A stretch of DNA of 5,764 bases, taken from Candidatus Jorgensenbacteria bacterium CG23_combo_of_CG06-09_8_20_14_all_54_14 (GTDB lineage: Bacteria > Patescibacteriota > Minisyncoccia > UBA6257 > GWB1-50-10). The position numbers were made by a program, and so were the translations under genes. Positions within the stretch are counted from its first letter, which is position 1. Each line of letters starts with the position of its first letter. Positions 1-5,763 of this stretch are shown here, in pieces. The DNA is taken from the NCBI GenBank assembly GCA_002772205.1, contig PCRZ01000016.1, positions 13,145 to 18,908 on the forward strand, read 5' to 3'. The notes below the pieces were generated by a model, which saw only the letters and a list, made by a program, of their open reading frames with translations, ran no database searches and had not been told where the DNA came from.

Positions 1-53
1 CTGTGGAGTTTCATTTCTACTACCACCTCATTCCCTTTTCCCCATTTCTATAC
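1..53. other. Upstream flank, pyrimidine-rich, no gene seen
   Basis: No coding signal is visible here. Positions 30-60 are strongly C/T-rich on the + strand. A TATACT hexamer at 49-54 repeats the -10 hexamer used further down (85-90), with CTATACT duplicated 36 bp apart, so a second weaker start site inside the operator is possible. I see no good -35 element and no terminator hairpin for an upstream gene. Confidence 0.4.
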
Positions 54-77
54 TTTCTTATTCGCGCGAATAAGAAA
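54..77. promoter_or_regulatory. Operator copy 1: perfect 24-bp palindrome
   Basis: Half-site TTTCTTATTCGC is followed by its exact reverse complement, giving 12 of 12 paired positions with no spacer. It lies roughly 20-43 bp upstream of the predicted transcription start, covering the -35 region of the regulator's own promoter. The TATTC...GAATA core resembles the imperfect TGAA/TTCA-type palindromes recognised by ArsR/SmtB dimers. Assignment as the binding site of the adjacent HTH protein is inference from position, symmetry and the duplicate copy ahead of polA. Confidence 0.75.
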
Positions 78-81
78 ATAA

Positions 82-90
82 TGCTATACT
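82..90 (+). promoter_or_regulatory. Extended -10 promoter of the ArsR-type gene and polA
   Basis: TGCTATACT matches the extended -10 pattern TG-N-TATAAT with a single change in the hexamer. The hexamer ends at 90 and the ATG starts at 97, so transcription would begin at or within a base or two of the start codon, predicting a leaderless or nearly leaderless mRNA. The expected -35 zone (about 61-67) is occupied by the palindrome and has no good TTGACA match, which suits an extended -10 promoter. A repressor bound there would block RNA polymerase. Confidence 0.7.
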
Positions 91-96
91 GTAACC

Positions 97-387
97 ATGA
101 ATCCGCAAGCCATCAAACACCTGGAACGGTTCTTTAAGGGTTTAGGCAACCGCCGCCGCTTAGCGATAATCAAGATCTTAGCCCAAGAAAGGGAGATGTC
201 GGTAGCCGATATCTCGAGGTACATCAACCTCTCTTTTACCTCCACCTCCAAACACCTGCGAATCCTGCATCAACTGGATATCCTGGACCGCCGCCAGGAG
301 AGCCTGACGGTCTACTACCGCCTCGCCAATCCCCTTCCCCCAACACTCAAGCAGCTCATTCCAACCATTTCTAATTCGCGCGAATAA
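97..387 (+). CDS. ArsR-family winged-helix transcriptional regulator, probable autoregulator and polA regulator
   Basis: A 96-aa protein made almost entirely of one winged-helix DNA-binding domain, typical of small ArsR/SmtB repressors. Residues 11-30 (FFKGLGNRRRLAIIKILAQE) form the family's opening helices. Residues 35-45 and 47-60 give the helix-turn-helix, with SFTSTSKHLRILHQ as the recognition helix, and VYYRLA (72-77) is the wing strand. It contains no cysteine, so the classical ELCVCD-type metal site is absent and it is unlikely to be a thiol-based metal sensor; the signal is unknown. The start fits a leaderless transcript from the -10 at 85-90. The last six codons and the stop lie inside the second operator palindrome, and polA starts 6 nt after the stop. 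I infer that it acts as a dimer on both palindromes. Family is confident; target genes are inferred. Confidence 0.9.
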   Translation: MNPQAIKHLERFFKGLGNRRRLAIIKILAQEREMSVADISRYINLSFTSTSKHLRILHQLDILDRRQESLTVYYRLANPLPPTLKQLIPTISNSRE

Positions 388-391
388 GAAA
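368..391. promoter_or_regulatory. Operator copy 2 between the ArsR-type gene and polA
   Basis: A second copy of the palindrome with 11 of 12 pairs intact; the only broken pair is A373/A386. Positions 368-394 match 54-80 at 26 of 27 bases, including 21 identical bases in a row, a match that coding constraint alone would not explain. It covers codons 91-96 and the stop of the regulator gene and ends 2 nt before the polA ATG. A bound dimer could act as a roadblock to transcription entering polA or could cover a weak internal promoter. The same sequence in mRNA can fold into a hairpin beside the polA start. Confidence 0.75.
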
Positions 392-393
392 AT

Positions 394-2814
394 ATGAAAA
401 CCCTTCTTCTCATTGATGCGCACGCGCTGATCCACCGTGCCTTTCACGCACTTCCGCCGCTCACGAGCCCTACGGGCGAACCGGTAGGGGCACTCTATGG
501 CCTCGCGCGAACACTCAATAAAGTTTTGGAGGAGCGCAAGCCCGACTATGTGGCGGCGGCGTTTGATCGCCCCGAACCGACCTTCCGAAAGGAGGTGTTC
601 AAGGAGTACAAGGCGCACCGCCCAAAGGCGCCGGACGAGCTCGTCTCCCAGCTTGTGAAAGCCCGCGAGCTTTTCCATGCCTTCCACATCACCACCTTTG
701 AGCGCCCTGGGGCCGAGGCGGACGATATCATCGGCACGCTTGTGGAACGGTTCAAGGACGACCAGTCGCTTCGCGTTGTGATTCTGACCGGCGACCTAGA
801 CGCGCTCCAGCTCGTCTCCGGCGACCGCGTGGTGGTGGAGACCATGAAGAAGGGGGTGACGGAGATGGTGACCTACGATGAGAAGGCGGTCCGTGAGCGC
901 TACGGGCTCCCCATCCAAGCGCTCCCCGACTACAAAGGACTCGTTGGCGACCCATCGGATAATATTAAGGGGGTAAAAGGGGTGGGACCCAAAACCGCGG
1001 AAAAACTACTCAAAGAGTTCGGCACTTTGGAAAATATTTTTGAGCAAATGAAACCCACTCACCCGCTCGCTAAAAAAATCATCCCGTTTAAAGAGCAGGC
1101 GCTCTTCGCGCGGAAACTCGCCACCATTGACCGCCACCTCCCTATTGAGGTGAGGGAGGAGGACCTGCAATACCCCGGCACAAGGAGGGAAACTCTCGCT
1201 TCGCTTTACGGAGAACTGGGATTTCAGAGTTTGCTTAAGGGCGGCGGGAAGGAGAAAAAGCCCGCGCCGCGCGGCTCCTGGAAATCCATAGCGGTGGCCG
1301 ACGCGGCCGCCGCCCTCGCCCTTTCTCCGGCGGAACGTGGAGGGGCAACCCCGAAGGCGGCTTTTGATTGGAAACCTATCCTAAAGGAACTCCTTGCGCG
1401 CGGCACCACGCTCCCCGCTCCCCTCTTTGACGTGAAGGTGGCCGCCTGGCTCTTGAATCCGGACGAAGAAGACCTGGCGTTTGAATCGCTGGAACACCGA
1501 TTCCTCGGGCGCAACACATCACTTCTCCCGCGGGAGCCGCGCGAGGCGCTCCGCGCGCTCGCTGGGGTTCTTGCCTACAAGCTCAAAGAGTACGAACTCC
1601 AAAAAGTTTTTAACGAAATGGAGATGCCGCTCATTCCAGTCCTAGCGCGGATGGAGCTCCTCGGCGTCGGCGTCCACGCGCCCGCGCTCCGGGAGCTCAA
1701 AGCACAATTAGAGAAGGAGCTCAACGACCTCGCCGGCAACATCTACCGCGAGGTCGGCGCCTCATTCAACATCAACTCACCGCGGCAGGTGAGCGAGGTG
1801 CTTTTCGGGACGCTGAAGCTCGGGGAGGGGAAGGTGCGGCGCACCGCCACCGGCCAGCGGCGCACGGGTCGGGACGTGCTCCTGGAGTTGGAACACGCGC
1901 ACCCCGTGGTCTCCCTCCTCCTGCGCTACCGCGAGAACGCGAAAATCCTCTCCGGGTTCATTGACCCTCTCCTCTCCGCCATTCAGGAGGACGGTCGTGT
2001 GCGCACCACGTTCCTCCAGACGGGGACCGGCACGGGGCGTCTCTCCTCTGAACAACCCAATCTCCAGAACATCCCCCAGGAATCGGAGTGGGCGAAGCCG
2101 CTCCGGAGGGCGTTCCGCGCGGCCGCGGGAAAGCGCTTCCTCTCCTTTGACTACTCCCAGCTTGAGCTTCGGCTCCTCGCTCACCTCACCCAAGACCCGC
2201 AGCTCCTGGAAGCATTCCACAACGGTGAGGATATCCACACCCTGACCGCATCCCATATCTTTCAAGTCCCCCGCGACCTGGTGAGCCCGCCGATGCGGCG
2301 GGTCGCTAAAACCCTAAACTTCGGAATTATTTACGGCATGGGCGCACGCGCGTTCAGTAGGTCAAGTGGGCTGCGCCCTGAGGAAGCAAAGCGTTTTATT
2401 GAAACCTATTTCCACAACTTCCCCGAGATACGAGTGTGGCAGGAGCGGGTGAAAGCGGAGGCGCGCACGTACGGGTTTGTGAAAAACGTGAACGGGAGGC
2501 GGCGGTGGTTTGTAAAAAACCACGGGGTGGCGCCCGCCCCCGGAGAATTTGAGCGCGCCGCGGTTAATATGCCGCTCCAAAGTTTAGCCGCCGACATTTT
2601 GAAACTCGCCATGATCCAGGCGGGCGGCATCGCAGGCGCCGAACTCGTACTTTCCATACACGACGAATTGCTCTTCGAGGTGCCCGATGATACCATAAGG
2701 AAAATAGCACCGGCCATCCGTGAGACCATGGAACATGTGTTCTCGCTTTCGGTGCCGCTCACGGTTCAGGTGAGGCATGGGAAACACTGGGGCGACATGG
2801 AACTTCTTGAGTAA
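394..2814 (+). CDS. polA: DNA polymerase I with 5' nuclease domain and vestigial proofreading domain
   Basis: Family A DNA polymerase, 806 aa (E. coli 928, Taq 832), acting in Okazaki-fragment processing and gap-filling repair. The 5' nuclease domain (about 1-283) has D8, D58, the acidic pair D110/D111 in AEADDIIGTL, D134/D136 in LTGDLDALQL, and GDPSDN at 185-190 followed by the helix-hairpin-helix GVKGVGPKTA. The polymerase domain begins near 404: TGRLSSEQPNLQNIP, motif A FDYSQLELR with catalytic D586, motif B R635/K639/F643/Y647 in RRVAKTLNFGIIYG, and motif C H756-D757-E758. The segment between (about 284-403) is only some 120 aa instead of about 200 and lacks the DxE and YxxxD exonuclease motifs, so proofreading is probably lost. 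F643 sits where E. coli has F762. No Shine-Dalgarno is visible before the ATG. It lies 6 nt downstream of the regulator and probably shares its promoter. Confidence 0.97.
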   Translation: MKTLLLIDAHALIHRAFHALPPLTSPTGEPVGALYGLARTLNKVLEERKPDYVAAAFDRPEPTFRKEVFKEYKAHRPKAPDELVSQLVKARELFHAFHITTFERPGAEADDIIGTLVERFKDDQSLRVVILTGDLDALQLVSGDRVVVETMKKGVTEMVTYDEKAVRERYGLPIQALPDYKGLVGDPSDNIKGVKGVGPKTAEKLLKEFGTLENIFEQMKPTHPLAKKIIPFKEQALFARKLATIDRHLPIEVREEDLQYPGTRRETLASLYGELGFQSLLKGGGKEKKPAPRGSWKSIAVADAAAALALSPAERGGATPKAAFDWKPILKELLARGTTLPAPLFDVKVAAWLLNPDEEDLAFESLEHRFLGRNTSLLPREPREALRALAGVLAYKLKEYELQKVFNEMEMPLIPVLARMELLGVGVHAPALRELKAQLEKELNDLAGNIYREVGASFNINSPRQVSEVLFGTLKLGEGKVRRTATGQRRTGRDVLLELEHAHPVVSLLLRYRENAKILSGFIDPLLSAIQEDGRVRTTFLQTGTGTGRLSSEQPNLQNIPQESEWAKPLRRAFRAAAGKRFLSFDYSQLELRLLAHLTQDPQLLEAFHNGEDIHTLTASHIFQVPRDLVSPPMRRVAKTLNFGIIYGMGARAFSRSSGLRPEEAKRFIETYFHNFPEIRVWQERVKAEARTYGFVKNVNGRRRWFVKNHGVAPAPGEFERAAVNMPLQSLAADILKLAMIQAGGIAGAELVLSIHDELLFEVPDDTIRKIAPAIRETMEHVFSLSVPLTVQVRHGKHWGDMELLE

Positions 2815-2816
2815 GG

Positions 2817-2916
2817 TTGGTAACTGGGTAATTGAGAAGCTGGGTAATTAAAGCGATTCGTTCTAAACGACTTGAAATTAATAAAATTACCTAATTACCT
2901 ATTTACCAAATTACTT
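2817..2916. repeat. Opposed arrays of 8-nt AT-rich units in the polA-kinase gap
   Basis: The 110-nt gap is AT-rich, unlike its flanks. The left part (2819-2850) reads as four 8-nt units: GGTAACTG, GGTAATTG, AGAAGCTG, GGTAATTA. The right part (2885-2916) has four units of the opposite sense: AATTACCT, AATTACCT, ATTTACCA, AATTACTT. GGTAATT and AATTACC are reverse complements, so the arms can pair across a 34-nt centre that itself holds a small hairpin (TCGTT 2858-2862 with AACGA 2866-2870). There is no G+C-rich stem followed by a T-run, so this is not a classical terminator, although the fold could end or stabilise the polA message. It is not a CRISPR array, since the units are too short and have no spacers. 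Confidence 0.65.
2882..2887 (+). promoter_or_regulatory. Possible -10 box for the histidine kinase gene
   Basis: TAAAAT differs from TATAAT at one position and would place a start site about 30 nt before the kinase ATG. No convincing -35 or extended -10 accompanies it, and the region is so AT-rich that chance matches are expected. Low confidence. Confidence 0.25.
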
Positions 2917-2924
2917 AACTAAAT

Positions 2925-4226
2925 ATGCCCCGAGACATTTTTCACTCTATAGGAATAGCCCTCAAAAACAGGCGGGGGGTGGGCTATGCCGCTCTTTCCC
3001 TTGGGGGCGCCATAGCGGCGGCGATCGGTATTTTTACATGGAACGCCGCGCTTGCGGGAACTGCGATGCTCTTTGTGCTTATTCTAGGCGGGTGCCTTCT
3101 CTACACACTCGGGACCGCTCAGGGGGCCTCCTTTTCTCTCGCACGCCGGGAACGCGAGTTTAACACGGTGATAGCCAACGCCCGGGAGGGGGTCATCGCC
3201 TACGACCCGGATTTCACCATTCTTTCCATAAATCAAGCCGCTGAGCGGTTCTTTGGTGTAACCGCCGGTGAGGTAACGGGGAAGCGGATGGATCCAGGCC
3301 TCGTAAAAGACGTTCTCCTCTCTTCCCTTGTCCAGACGCTTTTCCCCTCCCTTGCCCCCCACATGGCACAACTCTCGGAAGCGGGTGTGTGGCCGCAGGA
3401 AACCGCCATCAGCCTTGAGAATCCCGCGCGGGAGCTTTCCGTGACCACCCACCGATTGACCGGCATTCAGGGAAAGGAGGTGGTATTCCTCAAATTGGTC
3501 TGGGACCGCACCGAGGAAAAGGCGCTTATGAATTCAAAGAACGAGCTTGTGAGCGTCGCGGCCCACCAGCTTCGAACGCCGCTCACCGCCATCAGATGGT
3601 CATTGGAAAATCTTGAAAAAGCCACCGAGGGGAGTGCTCCGGAAATAAAACAGTGTGTGGGGGAAATGCACAATCTCGTGGAACGCACCCTCAAAACTGC
3701 GAACGATCTTCTGGATGTCACTAAAATAGAGGAGGGGAAATTTGAATTTCATCCTACCGACGTGGATTTCACAGCACTCATGGAAAAGATCTTGCAGATG
3801 GTCGCGCCTATTGCCAAACGGTACGGAGTCACGCTGTATCTCAACCCCCCTGCGGCCCCCCTCCCCACCCTCCGCCTCGACGAAGGCCGTATTGCCACCG
3901 CCGTCATAAACCTCCTTGATAACGCCATTCGCTATAACGTCCGCGGCGGCAAGGTAATGATTTTGGTTGAGGCACAGAGAACCGACCCCCTCTCCCTAAA
4001 GGTAACTATTGAAGATACGGGGATAGGTATCCCACGGGAAGAACTGGGGAAACTTTTCGGAAAACTCCAGCGCGCATCTAATGCGGCGCAGATAGAACCC
4101 AATGGGAGCGGCCTCGGTCTCTACATCACCAAAAACATCATTGAGAACCACGGCGGCGATATCGGTATTGTGTCGGAATTGAACCGCGGGACTACGGTGT
4201 GGTTCACACTCCCCATCACCAAGTAA
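2925..4226 (+). CDS. Membrane-anchored PAS-domain sensor histidine kinase
   Basis: A 433-aa two-component sensor kinase. Two hydrophobic segments near the N-terminus (about 20-38 and 42-63) are separated by only a few residues, giving a membrane hairpin with essentially no external sensor. A PAS-like domain follows (about 77-190; FNTVIANAREGVIAYDPDF), so sensing is probably cytoplasmic or membrane-linked. The dimerisation and phosphoacceptor helix holds H214 in AAHQLRTPLTAIRW. The ATPase domain has an N-box with D332/N333 (NLLDNAIRYN), a G1 box D364-T-G-I-G (EDTGIGIP) and a G2 box GSGLGLYI (394-401), so all catalytic elements look intact. It ends with the usual GTTVWFTLPI strand. No response regulator is encoded here and the partner is unknown. 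There is no Shine-Dalgarno before the ATG; the start is chosen because it leaves a short basic N-terminus before the first membrane helix. Confidence 0.93.
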   Translation: MPRDIFHSIGIALKNRRGVGYAALSLGGAIAAAIGIFTWNAALAGTAMLFVLILGGCLLYTLGTAQGASFSLARREREFNTVIANAREGVIAYDPDFTILSINQAAERFFGVTAGEVTGKRMDPGLVKDVLLSSLVQTLFPSLAPHMAQLSEAGVWPQETAISLENPARELSVTTHRLTGIQGKEVVFLKLVWDRTEEKALMNSKNELVSVAAHQLRTPLTAIRWSLENLEKATEGSAPEIKQCVGEMHNLVERTLKTANDLLDVTKIEEGKFEFHPTDVDFTALMEKILQMVAPIAKRYGVTLYLNPPAAPLPTLRLDEGRIATAVINLLDNAIRYNVRGGKVMILVEAQRTDPLSLKVTIEDTGIGIPREELGKLFGKLQRASNAAQIEPNGSGLGLYITKNIIENHGGDIGIVSELNRGTTVWFTLPITK

Positions 4227-4304
4227 ATTCCAATCCCCAGGCGCTAAATCACAAATATCCCGGAGTCTCGGCTATTAGAATCTATTTGGAATTTGGTATT
4301 TGGA
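4225..4304. repeat. Short repeat and inverted repeat in the kinase-yebC gap
   Basis: Three consecutive 7-nt units ATTTGGA, ATTTGGT, ATTTGGA occupy 4284-4304. AAATTCCAA at 4225-4233, overlapping the kinase stop codon, is the exact reverse complement of TTGGAATTT at 4286-4294, so the two ends of the gap can pair over about 52 nt. This parallels the 8-nt opposed arrays after polA, although sequence and unit length differ. A TAGAAT hexamer at 4276-4281 could serve as a -10 box for yebC-ruvC but has no supporting -35. Confidence 0.5.
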
Positions 4305-4323
4305 GATTGAAATTTCACAGCGT

Positions 4324-4860
4324 ATGGCGGGGCACAGCCATTGGAAACAAATAAAGGAACATAAGGGGTCCGCCGATCAGAAGCGCGGGGCACTCTTCGC
4401 GAAACTCCTCCGCGCCATCACGGCTGCCGCAAAACCGGAACCTAACCCCCAATTTAATCCCCGCCTGCGCACCACCATTGAGAAGGCGAAGGGCGCCAAT
4501 GTCCCCCAGGAGAATATTGAACGCGCCATCACGCGCGCTTCTGCCGCCGCCGAGGCGCTCGAAGAGCTTTCCATGGAAGCGTACGGCCCCGGGGGAGCCG
4601 CGCTCCTCATCCACGCCATCACCGACAATAAGAACCGCACTATTGCGGAGGTGAAAGCGGTGCTCCGCGACCACGGCGGGAAATGGGCGGAGCCCGGGAG
4701 CGTACGGTGGGCGTTCAATGAAGTGGAAGGGGAACCGCGCGCAAAGTTCACCCTCACGGTGAGCGCAGAAACACGGCAACCCCTCGCGGCGCTCATTGAG
4801 ATCCTAGAAGCAATGGATGATGTGCAACGGGTGTCCACAAATGCGAATCCCGCACCGTGA
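4324..4860 (+). CDS. yebC: YebC/TACO1-family protein, shortened form
   Basis: Begins with the family signature MAGHSHWKQIKEHKG and continues with KRGALFAKLLRAITAAAK, NPRLRTTIEKAKGANVP, EAYGPGGAALLIHAITDNKN and RTIAEVKAVLRDHGGKW, all hallmarks of YebC. The family was long annotated as a transcriptional regulator (PmpR); later work ties YebC/TACO1 proteins to the ribosome and relief of stalling at proline-rich stretches. The start is set at the ATG that begins MAGHS. An upstream TTG at 4300 would add eight residues with no family match. At 178 aa it is much shorter than the usual 240-250. The ending (LAALIEILEAMDDVQRVSTNA) aligns with the normal C-terminus, so the missing 60-65 residues are internal, corresponding to the middle alpha/beta domain. 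Its stop overlaps the ruvC start by 3 nt, implying coupled translation. Confidence 0.92.
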   Translation: MAGHSHWKQIKEHKGSADQKRGALFAKLLRAITAAAKPEPNPQFNPRLRTTIEKAKGANVPQENIERAITRASAAAEALEELSMEAYGPGGAALLIHAITDNKNRTIAEVKAVLRDHGGKWAEPGSVRWAFNEVEGEPRAKFTLTVSAETRQPLAALIEILEAMDDVQRVSTNANPAP

Positions 4861-5345
4861 TTACGCTTGGTATTGATCCTGGGAGCACTCGGGTGGGATA
4901 CGGCGCGGTACGGAAGGAACGGGGGGTGCTCGTGCATCTGGAGAGTGGGCTTCTCCTGGTGCGGTCAAGTGGAAAAAATGAACGGCTCACTGAGCTCTCC
5001 GCATCACTCCATGGGGTACTCGCCCGAGTGAAACCGGACTGCGTCGGCATTGAGAAGCTCTATTTTTCAAAGAACCAAAAGACCGCGCTCGAGGTGGCCC
5101 AAGCGCGAGGGGTGCTTCTCTACACAGCGGCGGGGGCGGGGGTTCCAATTCTTGAGTTCACCCCAAAAGAAGTGAAGTTGGCGGTCACCGGCGACGGGAA
5201 CGCCACCAAAGCGGCGGTCGCGGCTATGGTGGCGCGATTTCTCCGCCTCCCGCCACGGAAGCTTGTGGATGACGTGAGTGATGCACTTGCTGTCGCTATC
5301 ACCGCTTCCCATGGAGCTCTATACCGGGCGGGAGTGCGGCGGTGA
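4857..5345 (+). CDS. ruvC: Holliday junction resolvase RuvC
   Basis: Endonuclease that cuts four-way junctions symmetrically, normally acting with the RuvAB branch-migration motor in recombination and fork repair. The 162-aa length is near the family norm (E. coli 173). It has the RNase H-like fold signature ITLGIDPGSTRVGYG with D7, then E66 in GIEKLYFSKNQKTALEVAQARG, and D139 and D142 in DDVSDALAVA, so the four catalytic acids appear intact. The start is a GTG whose last two bases form part of the yebC TGA (GTGA overlap). It is chosen because it places D7 correctly and has no better competitor. The yebC-ruvC order is a widespread arrangement. ruvA and ruvB are not in this window. The short basic tail ends YRAGVRR. 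Confidence 0.95.
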   Translation: MITLGIDPGSTRVGYGAVRKERGVLVHLESGLLLVRSSGKNERLTELSASLHGVLARVKPDCVGIEKLYFSKNQKTALEVAQARGVLLYTAAGAGVPILEFTPKEVKLAVTGDGNATKAAVAAMVARFLRLPPRKLVDDVSDALAVAITASHGALYRAGVRR

Positions 5346-5549
5346 CCGACTAACCATGGGCTGGTCTTCCGGCGGGCGGATGGCGGCCCGCTCCGATTCG
5401 TCCCCGCTTTGTTTTCGCTTCAGTGAGGCGAGGGAGACGAGGCGAGAAACTTTATGCCGCCGCTAAAGCCTTAGATGACACGCGGTCGGCGAAGCGCGTG
5501 TCAACCCGTAGAGTTTCACTCATAATGGGTCAACCCCGCACCGAGCCGA
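5346..5549 (+). other. Non-coding region with several stem-loops downstream of ruvC
   Basis: No credible protein gene is seen. Folding by eye gives four elements. First, GCGGGC/GCCCGC (5372-5377 with 5386-5391). Second, an imperfect 10-bp stem (5411-5421 with 5439-5450) with one G-U pair. Third, a perfect 9-bp stem TGACACGCG/CGCGTGTCA (5476-5484 with 5495-5503) with a 10-nt loop. Fourth, ACCC/GGGT (5504-5507 with 5527-5530) enclosing GAGT-TTC-ACTC. Short direct repeats also occur: GAGGCGAG at 5425 and 5439, GTCAACCC at 5500 and 5529. None of the stems is followed by a T-run. This may be the 5' part of a larger structured RNA continuing to the right. Confidence 0.4.
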
Positions 5550-5682
5550 GCCCCGCACCAAAGGACGACCGATGGGAGACGCAAACAAGGTCAGTTCCGA
5601 AAAAACGGGAGTGGGTTTATACCGTGAGATTCTCTGCGTAATCCCGCCTCGAAGGGCGAAGTCGTCCTTTTGGTGACGGGGC
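5550..5682 (+). ncRNA. Candidate structured RNA domain closed by a 20-bp stem
   Basis: GCCCCG (5550-5555) and CACCAAAGGACGAC (5556-5569) pair with 5661-5675 and CGGGGC (5677-5682), giving 20 Watson-Crick pairs with one bulged T and one bulged A. Inside, GGGA/TCCC and ACGCA/TGCGT (5574-5583 with 5635-5645) form a second helix. This encloses small hairpins TTCCG/CGGGA (5595-5599 with 5606-5610), GGT/ACC around TTAT (5614-5623) and GAG/CTC (5626-5634). GCCT-CGAA-GGGC (5646-5657) lies on the 3' side. The imperfect pairs are T-G on the + strand and would be A-C on the - strand, favouring rightward transcription. I do not recognise the family. No promoter or terminator is evident, so the true ends are unknown. 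Confidence 0.4.
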
Positions 5683-5692
5683 CGAGCGCTTC

Positions 5693-5763
5693 CCTGCCTG
5701 CCGGTCCCGAGACTCTCGATGAGAGTCCCGAGAACTCAAATCGGAGCAGGCGGGCCTGCCTGC
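5693..5763. repeat. G+C-rich nested inverted and direct repeats at the right edge
   Basis: CCTGCCTGC occurs at 5693-5701 and again at 5755-5763. The first copy pairs with GCAGGCGGG at 5746-5754 (9 bp, one G-U). Between them lies a perfect hairpin GACTCTC-GAT-GAGAGTC (5711-5727) and a direct repeat GTCCCGAGA at 5704-5712 and 5725-5733. This may be the 3' part of the structured RNA to the left, a terminator-like fold without a T-run, or a dispersed genomic repeat. It is probably cut off by the window end. Confidence 0.5.

Noticed and set aside
97..387. Cysteine-based metal-sensing ArsR/SmtB repressor
   Set aside because: The protein contains no cysteine and no ELCVCD motif; only the winged-helix family assignment holds.
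178..687. 169-aa open frame on the - strand across the regulator and polA start
   Set aside because: It lies antisense to two clearly recognised genes and its translation has no recognisable family features.
1777..2265. 162-aa open frame on the - strand inside polA
   Set aside because: Antisense to the conserved polymerase domain; open only because of the G+C-rich codon pattern of polA.
2885..2916. CRISPR-like array
   Set aside because: Units are 8 nt and directly abutting without spacers, and no cas genes are present.
2815..2924. Classical rho-independent terminator after polA
   Set aside because: The possible stem is AT-rich with a long loop, and there is no G+C-rich hairpin followed by a T-run.
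4300..4323. TTG start extending YebC by eight residues
   Set aside because: The YebC family begins at MAGHS; the extra residues come from the AT-rich repeat gap and have no family match.
5589..5610. SRP RNA core, suggested by GGTCAG followed by a CCG/CGG hairpin
   Set aside because: The conserved GGAAG loop and the AGCAGCC strand of SRP domain IV are absent.
5278..5641. Two small + strand open frames (5278-5466 and 5423-5641) after ruvC
   Set aside because: The first begins inside ruvC, the second starts at a GTG within a stem. Both are arginine/serine-rich, overlap strong inverted repeats and resemble no known protein.
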